A stretch of DNA of 64,000 bases from T1Sed10-7 sp040904745. GTDB taxonomy: Bacteria; Actinomycetota; Nitriliruptoria; Nitriliruptorales; Nitriliruptoraceae. The position numbers were made by a program, and so were the translations under genes. Numbering within the stretch: the first letter of the stretch is position 1; the number at the start of each line of letters is the position of its first letter. The notes below the pieces were generated by a model. That model made no database searches and was not told the DNA's origin. It was given only the letters and a program-made list of their open reading frames with translations. The stretch lies in contig JBBDSW010000157.1 in assembly GCA_040904745.1 (NCBI GenBank), positions 1 through 64,000 of the forward strand, in the 5' to 3' direction. Of this stretch, positions 35,565 to 45,400 are shown one piece after another.

Positions 35565-36734
35565 ATGATGGCCGAACGACGCGAACCGGCCGCACACGCC
35601 GCCATCCGGGCGGCGGCCGCCGAGGCCGCTGCCGACGCTGTCCACGTGGAGATGAGCCTGCCCACCGGGGGCCCGGTGAGCACCGTCATGGAGGCGCCGG
35701 ACGAGACCGACGAGGAACTCGACGAGCGCAAGCGCACGGTGCTGCGGGCGATCGTGAGCGAGTACGTGGCCCGCGGTGAGCCGGTCGGGTCCAAGCGGGT
35801 CGTGGAGGTCGCCGGCCTCGACGTCTCGGCCGCGACCGTCCGCAACGAGATGTCGGCCCTCGAATCGCTCGGCTACATCACCCAGCCGCACACCTCCGCC
35901 GGCCGCATCCCGACGGACAAGGGATACCGCCGCTTCGTCGATGATCTCCGTGCCGATCCGGCACTCGACGGGCCCCGCCGGGAGCTCGTCCAGGAGCTCC
36001 TCGGCGGTGCCGCTGACGTCGAGGACCTGCTTGCGCGGACCTCGTCGGTCCTCAGCCAGCTGACACGGCTCGTCTCCCTGGTGATCGCGCCTGCGGGGGA
36101 TGCCTCGCGTCTGAAGCTCTGCGAGCTCGTCGCGCTCAGCCCCGGGGGCGCACTGCTCCTCCTGGTCGCCGACACCGGGCGGGTCGAGAAGCGCTCCGTG
36201 GAGCTCCCGGCCGGCACGACCGACGCCGATCTGGACCGTGTGCGGACGGTCCTGGGCGAGCACGTTCGCGGCCGACGTCTCGATGACGTCCATGCCGCGG
36301 TCGAGACCATCGTCGACGATGCGCCGAGCGACCTGCGGGACATCCTGCGGGCCGTCGCCAACGCGACCGCGAGTGGGCTGACCCAGGACACCGTCCACCA
36401 CGTGTTCGTCGGGGGACAGGCCTCGCTGGCCGGTGACGAGGCGTTCGAGCGGCAACAGCTCTCCCGCGTGTTGCAGTTGATCGAGGAACGGGCGACCCTG
36501 GCACGGTTGCTGGCCGAGGCCACCGCCGGTGATCGCCCCACGGTCCGCATCGGTGAGGAGAACAAGGTCGAGGACCTGCGTTCCGCCTCGCTGGTCGCCC
36601 AGCGGTACCAGCTGGTCGCCGCTGGCTCCCTGGGGGTCCTCGGACCGACCCGGATGGACTACGCGACCGTGCTGGCTACCGTCCGCGCGGTCGCCGACCA
36701 GCTGCATGAGACCCTGACCGACCTCTCGAGCTGA
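35565..36734 (+). CDS. hrcA: Heat-inducible transcription repressor HrcA
   Basis: Repressor of chaperone genes that binds CIRCE and needs GroEL for activity. A winged-helix DNA-binding domain covers about 45-120 (SAATVRNEMSALESLGYI and TSAGRIPTDKGYRRFVD), then the GAF-like and inserted dimerisation domains to residue 389. Unusual is a ~42-residue Ala-rich N-terminal extension before the normal start of the fold. GGAGGAGG at 35553-35560 fixes initiation at the ATG pair 35565/35568, so the extension is probably real, although an ATG at 35688 would remove it. A CIRCE element sits upstream and dnaJ follows 84 bases downstream. Confidence 0.95.
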   Translation: MMAERREPAAHAAIRAAAAEAAADAVHVEMSLPTGGPVSTVMEAPDETDEELDERKRTVLRAIVSEYVARGEPVGSKRVVEVAGLDVSAATVRNEMSALESLGYITQPHTSAGRIPTDKGYRRFVDDLRADPALDGPRRELVQELLGGAADVEDLLARTSSVLSQLTRLVSLVIAPAGDASRLKLCELVALSPGGALLLLVADTGRVEKRSVELPAGTTDADLDRVRTVLGEHVRGRRLDDVHAAVETIVDDAPSDLRDILRAVANATASGLTQDTVHHVFVGGQASLAGDEAFERQQLSRVLQLIEERATLARLLAEATAGDRPTVRIGEENKVEDLRSASLVAQRYQLVAAGSLGVLGPTRMDYATVLATVRAVADQLHETLTDLSS

Positions 36735-36818
36735 GCGAGGCGACCGGCTCGCCACGCTGCACCGCGGGCTGCACCCTCCGCGCGAGACCCCCCGAGCCAC
36801 ACACCGTTGCGAGGCATC

Positions 36819-37952
36819 GTGTCCGATCTGTACGAGCTTCTGGAGATCTCCCGGGATGCCCCCGAGGACGAGGTCAAGCGCGCCTACCGGCGCAAGGCCC
36901 GTGAGCACCACCCCGATGCCGGAGGTGACGCCGAGACCTTCAAGGCGGTCACCCACGCCTACCAGGTGCTCTCCGATCCGCAGGCCCGGGCCCGCTACGA
37001 CCGCTTCGGCGATGACGGCACACCGAGCTCGCGTGGCGCCGGGCAGGACCCGTTCGGGTTCGGCGGTGCCGGCTTCGGGGGGATCAACGACGTCATCGAT
37101 GCCTTCTTCGGCCAGGCGACCGGATTCGGCGGGGGCGGTGGCCGCCGCCCGCGGCGTGAGCAGCCCGGACGGGACGTGCTCGTCGAGGTCGAGCTGACCT
37201 TGGAGGAGGTCGTCACCGGCGTGACCCGCCAGGTGCAGGTCGACGTCGCACGGCCCTGTACCTCGTGCAACGGGAAGGGCTCCGCCGACGGTGCCGCCGC
37301 GGCCGCCTGCGCGACCTGCGGAGGTGCCGGACAGGTCCAACGGGTCGTGCGCACCGCGTTCGGGCAGCTCGCGACGGCGGCTCCCTGCGACGCCTGCCAA
37401 GGCACCGGGCGCACGGTCACAGACCCGTGCCCGGACTGCCGTGGCGAGGGCCGGAAGGCCACCGATCGCACGCTCGCGGTCGAGATCCCCGCGGGGCTCG
37501 AGGACGGGGACCGCATCCCGGTCCGTGGTGAGGGCGAGGCGGGCCGTCACGGCGCTCCCCCCGGTGACCTCTACATCCAGGTCCGGGTGGCGGCGCACGA
37601 GCTGTTCGAGCGTGACGGGCGCAACGTGGCCGCCGAGGTCCAGGTCCCCGTGACCCAGGCGGCGCTCGGGGGCACGATCCGGGTCCCCACCCTCGATGGC
37701 GAGGACGTGGACGTGCCCGTTCCCGCCGGGACGCAGCCGGGTGATGTCCTGACCGTGCGTCGAGCCGGGCTGCCGGTCCGAGGTGGCGGTCGTCGTGGCG
37801 ATCTGCACCTGGTCGTGCGGGTCGAGGTCCCGACGGCCCTCGATGGGGAGCAGCGCGAACTGATCGAACGATTGGCCGAACTGCGGGGAGAGGAGCTCAG
37901 CGAGAACGGGCGTGGCCGCTTCACCCGCCTGCGTGACGCGTTCCAACGGTGA
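36819..37952 (+). CDS. dnaJ: Molecular chaperone DnaJ (class A)
   Basis: Hsp40 co-chaperone that delivers clients to DnaK. J domain with HPD at 31-33, a short Gly/Phe-rich linker (about 72-105), a zinc-binding domain with four CxxCxGxG repeats (CTSCNGKG, CATCGGAG, CDACQGTG, CPDCRGEG) and the C-terminal client-binding domains. 377 residues, normal. The GTG at 36819 fits the family start and follows GAGG; a TTG at 36807 is the alternative. In actinobacteria the dnaJ copy beside hrcA is the one usually called DnaJ2. Presumably under CIRCE control with hrcA. Confidence 0.95.
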   Translation: MSDLYELLEISRDAPEDEVKRAYRRKAREHHPDAGGDAETFKAVTHAYQVLSDPQARARYDRFGDDGTPSSRGAGQDPFGFGGAGFGGINDVIDAFFGQATGFGGGGGRRPRREQPGRDVLVEVELTLEEVVTGVTRQVQVDVARPCTSCNGKGSADGAAAAACATCGGAGQVQRVVRTAFGQLATAAPCDACQGTGRTVTDPCPDCRGEGRKATDRTLAVEIPAGLEDGDRIPVRGEGEAGRHGAPPGDLYIQVRVAAHELFERDGRNVAAEVQVPVTQAALGGTIRVPTLDGEDVDVPVPAGTQPGDVLTVRRAGLPVRGGGRRGDLHLVVRVEVPTALDGEQRELIERLAELRGEELSENGRGRFTRLRDAFQR

Positions 37953-37959
37953 TGACCCG

Positions 37960-38697
37960 GTGAGCCTCACCCCCTACGTCCACCTCGATGTCTCCCTCGT
38001 CGGGATGGGGGTGGGCACGCGCCTCGCCCTCAGCGAGCGAGATCAACACCACCTCACCCGCGTCCTCCGTCTGCCAGTCGGTGCCCATGTGGTGGTGGCC
38101 GATGGGGACGGAGCCAGTGCCCCGGCCACGCTGGCCGACCGTGCGGTGGCGCTGACGAGCGAGGCCACGCTCGTTCCGGGGCCCTCGCCTCGGCTCGTTC
38201 TGGCCCAGGCCCTGCCCAAGGGGCGCAAGCTCGATGACGTGCTGCGCCGGGCCACCGAGCTCGGCGTCGACGAGATCCGTGTGTTGGCGACCGCCCGCTC
38301 GGTGTCCGGGATCGCCGCCGGCAAGCGCGAGCGGGTGGAGGAGCGTTGGGCCGCGGTCGTACGCGCCGCGAGTGAGCAGGCCCGACGCCCCCGGCGGCCC
38401 CCGGTCGTCGGGCCGATGCCCCTCGATCGGCTCGGCCGCGACGACGAACTCCTGTTGCTCGCCCATCCCGCTGCCCCGGGGCTCCCGGAGCTCGATGAGC
38501 CGATCACCAGCGTGTCCACGATCGTCCTGGCCATCGGGCCGGAGGGCGGTTTCACGGACGCCGAGGTCTCCGACGCGGTCGCCAGCGGTGCGTTGGCCGT
38601 CGGGCTCGGTCCGACCGTGCTCCGGACCGAGCATGCGGGAGTGGCCGGATTGGCGGTCCTCGCGGCGGGAACGGGCCGGTGGACGACCCGCTGCTGA
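37960..38697 (+). CDS. rsmE: 16S rRNA m3U1498 methyltransferase RsmE
   Basis: SPOUT-class methyltransferase that methylates U1498 of 16S rRNA. 245 residues. N-terminal PUA-like part with HHLTRVLRLPVGAHV; the knotted SAM site shows ALPKGRKLDDVLRRATELGV (about 83-102) and the diagnostic IGPEGGFTDAEV (about 190-201), then LGPTVLRTEHAG. The GTG start lies 7 bases after the dnaJ stop. The hrcA-dnaJ-rsmE order is the conserved one. Confidence 0.94.
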   Translation: MSLTPYVHLDVSLVGMGVGTRLALSERDQHHLTRVLRLPVGAHVVVADGDGASAPATLADRAVALTSEATLVPGPSPRLVLAQALPKGRKLDDVLRRATELGVDEIRVLATARSVSGIAAGKRERVEERWAAVVRAASEQARRPRRPPVVGPMPLDRLGRDDELLLLAHPAAPGLPELDEPITSVSTIVLAIGPEGGFTDAEVSDAVASGALAVGLGPTVLRTEHAGVAGLAVLAAGTGRWTTRC

Positions 38698-38777
38698 CGT
38701 TGCGTAGAGGGATGGCTCCGCTCCGTGAAGCACCACCCGCGGAGCGCGGCACCGGGCTACGCTCCGTGAGTACCGAG

Positions 38778-38803
38778 GGTGCACCGTCCCGATCCGGTGC
38801 ACC
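38778..38803. promoter_or_regulatory. Two GGTGCACC palindromes before the bldD-like gene
   Basis: The perfect 8-bp palindrome GGTGCACC occurs at 38778-38785 and 38796-38803, 18 bp apart centre to centre, and GATCCGGTGC is repeated just after. They lie 30-55 bases before the ATG, downstream of a possible -10 TACGCT near 38759. BldD proteins regulate their own genes, so these are candidate operators, though they do not match the Streptomyces BldD box. Confidence 0.4.
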
Positions 38804-38833
38804 GGGGATCCGGTGCTCTGGGGAGCAAGGTTG

Positions 38834-39310
38834 ATGTCGGTGGATGACGATCGCTACGCCGTGTATCTCGGTGAGCGCCTGCGGCGGGTGCGCCAGCAGC
38901 AGGGCCTGTCGTTGCACGAGGTCGAGGACCGCAGCGGTGGGAACCTCAAGGCGTCGGTCGTGGGTGCCTACGAGCGCGGCGAGCGTGCGGTGTCGATCAG
39001 CCGTCTGCACCGGCTCGCGGACTTCTACCGGGTACCGGTCTCCGAACTGCTCCCCGGTGCGATGGGAGGTACGGCCACCGCGATCGATCGTGGGCCCGAG
39101 ATCGTCATCGACCTCGCCGCCCTGGAGCGGGAGGGTGACCTCGAGCCCGCGGTGCGCCGCTATGCCGCCGCGATCCAGTCCCGTCGAGGTGATTACAACG
39201 GGCGCGTCCTGACCGTGCGTGCTGGTGATCTCGAGCTGCTGGCCGCGGTACTGGAAGCCGATCCCGAGGAGTTGCGCGGACGGCTCCTCGAGGCGGGCGT
39301 CGTGCGCTGA
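38834..39310 (+). CDS. BldD-family cyclic-di-GMP-responsive regulator
   Basis: A 158-residue protein collinear with Streptomyces BldD. The N-terminal Xre-type helix-turn-helix (about 11-72: LGERLRRVRQQQGLSLHEVE, then VVGAYERGERAVS and LADFYRVPVSELLPG) binds DNA. The C-terminal domain contains AAIQSRRGDYNGRVLTVRAGD (about 113-132, in overlapping parts) with the c-di-GMP signature RGD-x8-RxxD at 118-132, spaced as in BldD. It should therefore dimerise on c-di-GMP and repress targets. In Streptomyces it blocks development; the role in this organism is unknown. It sits between rsmE and phoH. Confidence 0.9.
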   Translation: MSVDDDRYAVYLGERLRRVRQQQGLSLHEVEDRSGGNLKASVVGAYERGERAVSISRLHRLADFYRVPVSELLPGAMGGTATAIDRGPEIVIDLAALEREGDLEPAVRRYAAAIQSRRGDYNGRVLTVRAGDLELLAAVLEADPEELRGRLLEAGVVR

Positions 39311-39384
39311 GGCGCCGATGATCGCTCGGCAGGTACCCTGGAGTGTTCCGCGCCTTCTTCCCCACCGAGGAGCCACCCCCACCC

Positions 39385-40494
39385 GTGGCGAGCACGTCGA
39401 ACCATCCGAGGACACTTCCCGTCGAGCTCGACCAGGAACGCACCGACGCCGCCGACCTCACGCTCGGCGATGATGGGGTGACCGCTGTCAAGGTCCTGGT
39501 TCCCGGTGACCACTCGATGGTCTCGCTGCTGGGTACCCGGGATGAGCTCCTGCGAGCCGTCGAGGACGCCTTCCACGCCGTCATCCATGTGCGTGGGAAC
39601 GAGATCTCGATCCGTTCCGAGGATCCGGCCGAGACCGCCCGGGTCGCCCGGCTGTTCGAGGAGCTCGTCCTCCTGCTGGACCGCGGGCAGACGATCGATC
39701 GGGGCATCGTCCGTCAGACCGCCCGGATGATCCGCGATGACGCTGCGGAGCGGCCTTCGGAGGTCCTCTCGGAGACGCTGATCACCCATCGCGGCCGCAC
39801 GATCCGGGCCAAGACTCTGGGCCAGAAGCGCTACCTCGACGCCATCTTCGGCAGCACGGTCACCTTCGGGATCGGCCCTGCGGGGACCGGGAAGACCTAC
39901 CTGGCCATGGGAGCGGCCGTGCAGGCGCTCAGGGCCAAGCAGGTCAACCGCCTGATCCTCACGCGCCCCGCGGTCGAGGCGGGGGAGCGGCTCGGCTTCC
40001 TGCCCGGGACGTTGCACGAGAAGATCGACCCGTACCTGAAACCGCTCTGGGATGCGCTGCACGACATGATGGAGGCCGAGGAACTCGTCAACCACGTCGA
40101 TCGTGGCACGATCGAGATCGCGCCGTTGGCCTACATGCGCGGGCGGACCCTCAACGATGCCTTCATCGTGCTCGACGAGGCCCAGAACACCACCCCCGAG
40201 CAGATGAAGATGTTCCTGACCCGGATCGGCTTCAACTCCAAGGCGGTGGTCACCGGCGACGTGAGCCAGGTCGATCTGCCGAGCGGAGCGACGTCGGGGC
40301 TCAGGATCGTCTCCGAGATCCTCGAGGGGATCGATGGGGTGGCCTTCACGAGGCTCCGGGCAGGCGACGTGGTCCGCCACCACATCGTGCAGCGCATCGT
40401 CGAGGCGTACGAGGCCTACGACGATGCGAAGGAAGCCGCACAGGGGTCGGCCACCCCGACCCGGGCGGCCAGCGATCCCGGGCAGGGAGGCTGA
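39385..40494 (+). CDS. PhoH family NTPase
   Basis: A PhoH/PhoL-type P-loop NTPase with Walker A GPAGTGKTY at about residues 166-174 and Walker B FIVLDEAQN near 265, followed by TGDVSQVDLP. PhoH-like proteins are RNA-associated ATPases implicated in ribosome or RNA metabolism, matching the adjacent ybeY. A KH-like region precedes the ATPase (MVSLLGTRDELLRAVEDAF). Start is uncertain: the GTG at 39343 lies only 3 bases after a -10-like TACCCT (39334-39339), so the GTG at 39385, preceded by GAGGAG at longer spacing, is preferred. Four bases separate it from ybeY. Confidence 0.92.
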   Translation: MASTSNHPRTLPVELDQERTDAADLTLGDDGVTAVKVLVPGDHSMVSLLGTRDELLRAVEDAFHAVIHVRGNEISIRSEDPAETARVARLFEELVLLLDRGQTIDRGIVRQTARMIRDDAAERPSEVLSETLITHRGRTIRAKTLGQKRYLDAIFGSTVTFGIGPAGTGKTYLAMGAAVQALRAKQVNRLILTRPAVEAGERLGFLPGTLHEKIDPYLKPLWDALHDMMEAEELVNHVDRGTIEIAPLAYMRGRTLNDAFIVLDEAQNTTPEQMKMFLTRIGFNSKAVVTGDVSQVDLPSGATSGLRIVSEILEGIDGVAFTRLRAGDVVRHHIVQRIVEAYEAYDDAKEAAQGSATPTRAASDPGQGG

Positions 40495-40497
40495 CGG

Positions 40498-40953
40498 GTG
40501 GCCGCCTTCCTCGCCGACGAGCAGGATCTGGAGGTCGCTGCCGACGATCTGCTCTCGCTCACGAGGCACGTCCTCGAGCAACAGCGGGTTCCCGAGGACA
40601 TGGAGGTCGCCCTCCTCCTCGTCGACCGGGACACCATCGCTCGCTTGAACGAAGCCCACCTGGGCCACTCGGGTCCGACCGACGTGCTCGCGTTCCCGAT
40701 CGATGAGCCGGGGGAGGCGCCGCCCGATGCACCGGCGATCCTCGGGGACGTCGTGCTGTGTCCCGCGGTGGCCTACGAGCAGGCTCCTGGCTTCGGGCGG
40801 GAGCCTCATGCGGAGCTGCAGCTGTTGACCGTGCACGGGCTGCTGCACCTGCTCGGTAGGGACCACGCAACCCCGGAGGAGGAACGGGCCATGTTCGGCC
40901 TGACCGACGAACTCCTGGCCAGCTACGTCGCCGAACGGGGAGCGGCAACATGA
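40498..40953 (+). CDS. ybeY: Endoribonuclease YbeY
   Basis: Zinc-dependent endoribonuclease required for 16S rRNA 3'-end maturation and ribosome quality control. 151 residues with the zinc site HGLLHLLGRDH (His113, His117, His123) and the family motif LNEAHLGHSGPTDVLAFP (about 50-67). GTG start. It overlaps the CNNM/CorC gene by 4 bases (ATGA), and the phoH-ybeY-corC order is strongly conserved among Gram-positives. Confidence 0.96.
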   Translation: MAAFLADEQDLEVAADDLLSLTRHVLEQQRVPEDMEVALLLVDRDTIARLNEAHLGHSGPTDVLAFPIDEPGEAPPDAPAILGDVVLCPAVAYEQAPGFGREPHAELQLLTVHGLLHLLGRDHATPEEERAMFGLTDELLASYVAERGAAT

Positions 40954-42347
40954 CCACCGACGCGACCATCGTCGCCGTCGTTCTGGCCGTGTTCCTGGTC
41001 CTGCTCGCGGGGTTCCTGGCGGCCGTCGAGACCGTCGTGACGCGGCTCAACGTCGTGCGGGCCCTGCGGTTGCGGGAGGAGCACGAGGAGGCACCGGCCA
41101 GGGCGGAAGCGCTGCTGTGGTTGACCGAGCGGCGCGCCCGGTCCCTGGATGCGCTGTTGGTCGTGACCGTCACGGTCAGGGTCGCCCTGGCCACGGTGGC
41201 CGCCGTCTCCGCCTACGCCGCAACGGGACGGATCGAGATCGTCGTCCCGTCCGCGCTCACCACGGTGTTCGTGAGCCTGGTCCTCTCCGAGGTCGTCCCC
41301 CGCACGCTCGTGCTGCGTCACCTGGAGGCGGCCGGCCTGCTCCTCGCTCGCCCCGGTCGCGTGGTCGTGGGGGCCGCCGCCCCCGTGGCGCTCGGGGTCA
41401 TCGCGGTCGGACGTTCGCTGGTATCGCGACGGCACGAGGTCTCGAGCCCCCACGCCGGGGACGATGAGCTACGGGAGGTCACCGAGGAACCCGAGGAGCA
41501 GGATGGTGAGCTCGAGCCGGAGGAGCGCGCCATGATCCGCTCCATCTTCGAGCTCGCCGACACCTTGGTGCGGGAGATCATGGTTCCCCGCCCGGACGTC
41601 GTCGCCGTACCGGCGGACGCCACGATCGAGGACGTCACCCGGGTCGCGGTCGATGGTGGGTACTCCCGCCTCCCCGTGCACCGGGCCGGGGACGTGGACC
41701 AGATGATCGGCATCGTCTACGCCAAGGACCTCCTGCGCCGGGTCGTCACCGAACCCGGCCTGCATGGCTGGACGGATCTGACCCGGCCGGCGACCTTCGT
41801 CCCGGAGACCAAGCGTTCCGATGAGTTGCTGCGGGAGCTTCAGGCCGACGCGGTGCACCTGGCCCTGGTCGTCGACGAGTACGGCGAGTTCGTCGGACTC
41901 GTCACGATCGAGGACATCCTCGAGGAGATCGTCGGCGAGATCGTGGACGAGCACGACCAGGAGGACCCCCTGGTCGAACCCCTCGACGACGGCCGGGTGC
42001 GGATCGACGCCCGGCTCGGCGTCGACGATCTGAACGAGCTGTTGTCCCTGTCACTCCCCGAGGACGGCTGGGACACGGTCGGGGGCCTGGTGTTCGGTGT
42101 CCTCGGGCGTGTGCCTCGCCCGCAGGAACTGATCGAGCTCGACGGGACCACGATCGAGGTCGAGCGACTCCAGGGCCGCCGCGTCTCTAAGGTGATCGTG
42201 TCACGGGAAGGTGACGACGGATCCGAAGGGGAAGGCCCTGATGATCCCGAGGACGAGGAGGTCGGTGTCACGGGGGAACCCGATGGGGCACGAGGTCCCC
42301 TCTATCCGGGACCTGCGACCGCACGGCGGGGCAACCCCGACTCGTAG
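40950..42347 (+). CDS. CNNM/CBS/CorC-HlyC domain membrane protein
   Basis: A 465-residue hemolysin-C/CorC-type protein. An N-terminal DUF21 (CNNM) region with about four membrane helices (1-160) leads to a charged linker, a pair of CBS domains (about 200-325, starting REIMVPRPDVVAVP and including VVDEYGEFVGLVTIEDILEE) and a C-terminal transporter-associated CorC_HlyC domain (about 340-415, ending ELDGTTIEVERL). The family is linked to Mg2+/Co2+ homeostasis; the role here is inferred. The last 45 residues are acidic and disordered. Translationally coupled to ybeY. Confidence 0.92.
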   Translation: MTTDATIVAVVLAVFLVLLAGFLAAVETVVTRLNVVRALRLREEHEEAPARAEALLWLTERRARSLDALLVVTVTVRVALATVAAVSAYAATGRIEIVVPSALTTVFVSLVLSEVVPRTLVLRHLEAAGLLLARPGRVVVGAAAPVALGVIAVGRSLVSRRHEVSSPHAGDDELREVTEEPEEQDGELEPEERAMIRSIFELADTLVREIMVPRPDVVAVPADATIEDVTRVAVDGGYSRLPVHRAGDVDQMIGIVYAKDLLRRVVTEPGLHGWTDLTRPATFVPETKRSDELLRELQADAVHLALVVDEYGEFVGLVTIEDILEEIVGEIVDEHDQEDPLVEPLDDGRVRIDARLGVDDLNELLSLSLPEDGWDTVGGLVFGVLGRVPRPQELIELDGTTIEVERLQGRRVSKVIVSREGDDGSEGEGPDDPEDEEVGVTGEPDGARGPLYPGPATARRGNPDS

Positions 42348-42403
42348 CGTCACATCTGACTGACCGCGCGCGACCGCACCGTGCGGCGATCGAGAGGTGT
42401 CCC

Positions 42404-45400
42404 ATGTCCGCAACGACCGTGTCCTCCACCTCCGCCCCGGCGGTAGAACCCGACGATGGCGGCACGCCACGTCCCGCCGCTGGCCCGGAGATCGCCACCC
42501 TGGACGGCAACGAGGCTGCCGCTCGCGTGGCGTACCGCTTCTCCGAGACCGTGTGCATCTATCCGATCACCCCGTCATCCCCGATGGGTGAGTTCTCCGA
42601 CGCCTGGTCGTCGGCGGGCAACCCCAACCTGTGGGGTGCCGTCCCTTCCGTCGTCGAGATGCAGTCGGAGGGTGGCGCGGCCGGAGCACTGCACGGTGCC
42701 GTGCAGGCGGGGTCGCTGGGCACCTCGTTCACGTCCTCGCAGGGCCTGCTCCTCATGCTGCCGAACATGTTCAAGATCGCCGGGGAGCTCACTCCGGCCG
42801 TCCTGCATGTGGCAGCACGCACGGTGGCTACCCACGCCCTGTCGATCTTCGGCGACCACTCGGACGTGATGGCTGTCCGCTCCGCTGGTTGGACCATGCT
42901 GGCGTCCAACTCCCCGCAGGAAGCCCATGACATGGCGGCGGTCGCCCACGCGGCGACGCTGGCCACCCGTCTGCCCGTGCTGCACTTCTTCGACGGGTTC
43001 CGTACCTCGCACGAACTGAACCGGGTCGAGCTGCTCGCCGACGACGATCTCCGCGCCCTGGTGGACGAGGACGACCTGCTCGCGCACCGCCGCCGGGCGC
43101 TGGATCCGGACCAGCCGGTCCTGCGCGGCTCCGCGCAGAACCCGGACGTCTTCTTCCAGGCGCGAGAGGCCGCCAACCCCTACCACGCCGCGGTTCCCGC
43201 GGCCGTGCAGGCGGTCATGGACACCCTGGCCGAGCGCACCGGGCGCCGCTACCGGCTGGTGGAGTACCACGGGGCCGAGGACGCCGAACGGGTCATCGTG
43301 CTCATGGGCTCGGGTGTCGGGCCGGCCCGCGAGGTCGTCGACCACCTCGTCTCCCAGGGCGAGAAGGTCGGGGTCGTGGTCATCCGGCTGTACCGGCCGT
43401 TCCCCGTCGAGGCGTTCCTCGCCGCCCTGCCCGACACGGTCGAGCAGATCGCGGTCCTCGATCGCACCAAGGAGCCTGGCGCCACCGGCGATCCCCTGCT
43501 CCAGGACGTCGTGCTGGCACTCAGTGAGGCCGTCGCCGACGGCCGACGTGCGCACCTGCCACGCGTGATCGGGGGGCGCTACGGCCTCTCCAGCAAGGAG
43601 TTCACGCCGGGGATGGTGGCCGCCGTCTACCGTGAACTCGCTTCCGAGCAGCCCAAGCGTCGCTTCACCGTCGGGATCATCGACGACGTCGGACAGACCT
43701 CCCTCGAGGTGGACCGCGCCTTCGCCCTGCCCCGTCTCGATCGCGACGTCGCGGCCATCTTCCACGGCCTCGGGTCGGACGGCACCGTCGGTGCGGCCAA
43801 GAACACCGCCAAGATCCTCGCCGAGCACACGGGCCGGTTCAGTCAGGCCTACTTCGTCTACGACTCCAAGAAGTCGGGTGCGGTCACCGCCTCCCACCTG
43901 CGGGTCTCGGAGGCGCCGATCGACTCGACCTACCTCGTCGAGAAGGCCGACATCGTCGCGGTCCACCAGTTCGGCATGCTCGAGAAGCTCGACGTGCTGC
44001 GCGAAGCGCGACCGGGCGGCATCGTCCTGTTGAACGCACCCTTCCCCCCCGACCAGGTGTGGCAGCGGCTGCCCGAGGACGTGCAGCGGACCATCATCGA
44101 CCGTGAGCTCGAACTCCACGTGATCGACGGGCACGGCATCGCCCGCTCGGTCAAGCTCGGTGGCCGCATCAACACGGTGATGCAGACGGCGTTCTTCCTC
44201 GTCACCGGGGTGTTGCCGCGGGAGGACGCGCTCGAGGCGATCCGCTACGCGGTGAGGACCACCTACGGGGACGCCGGCGAGAAGGTCGTCAGCCGGAACC
44301 TCGAGGCGGTCGACGCCGCCGCGGACGCGATCCACCAGGTCGAGGTCCCCGGCGAGGTCAACTCGTTGATCACCCGGGTCGATCCCATCGCACGCGCGCT
44401 CGAGCTCCGACCGATCGAACGCGACGACGTCCCCGCCTTCGTCGAGCGGGTCACCGCCCGGGTGCTGGCGGGGGAGGGCGATCTGCTGCCCGTCTCCGCG
44501 CTCCCGGTGGATGGCACGTTCCCGACCGGGACGGCGCGCTACGAGAAGCGTTCGATCGCACCGGAGATCCCGACCTGGGATCCCGACATCTGCATCGACT
44601 GCGGCAAGTGCGCCATCGTCTGCCCCCACGCTGCGATCCAGATCAAGGTGTTCGACCCCGAGCACCTCGAAGGGACGCCGGACAGCTACCTGTCCAAGCC
44701 GTTCAAGGACCGCAGCATGGAAGGGATGCAGCTGACCGTCCAGGTCGCGCCCGATGACTGCACCGGATGCGGTGTCTGCGTCGAGACCTGCCCCGCGGTC
44801 AGTCGCACCGACGTCGGCCACAAGGCCATCGACATGACGCCGGTGGACGAGCTGCTGGTCAGCGGCAACGGGGACGGTGGAGACGCCGGCGAGGAACGCA
44901 CGATCCTCGACCTCGAGCGCGAGCGTTTCAAGGCCTTCGAAGCGGTCCCGTATCCCGATCGGGCCGACATCCGGCAGGACACGGTCAAGCACACCCAGAC
45001 GCTGCAGCCGCTGTTCGAGTACTCCGGTGCCTGCGCCGGCTGCGGTGAGACCCCGTACCTCAAGCTCATGAGCCAGCTGTTCGGCGACCGCTCGGTCATC
45101 GCGAACGCGACCGGCTGCTCCTCGATCTACGGCGGCAACCTGCCGACGACCCCATGGGGTACGAACGCGGACGGTCGCGGGCCGGCCTGGTCCAACTCCC
45201 TGTTCGAGGACAACGCGGAGTTCGGCCTCGGGATCCGGGTGGCGATCGACGAGGTCCGTGACGTCGCACTGCACCTCCTGCACCAACTCGCGTCCGAGGT
45301 GGGCGACGATCTGATCGCCGCCCTTGCGACGGCCGACCAGTCAGACGAAGCCGGCCTCAAGGACCAGCGCGACCGGGTCGTCGAGCTCAGACGGCGCCTG

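Noticed and set aside
35448..37970. 840-residue open frame on the minus strand opposite hrcA and dnaJ
   Set aside because: Arg/Gly/Pro-rich, no domain, and exactly opposite two well-identified genes; a codon-bias shadow.
42575..45286. 903-residue minus-strand frame opposite nifJ
   Set aside because: Lies entirely over the PFOR gene, whose motifs are unambiguous on the plus strand; no recognisable family.
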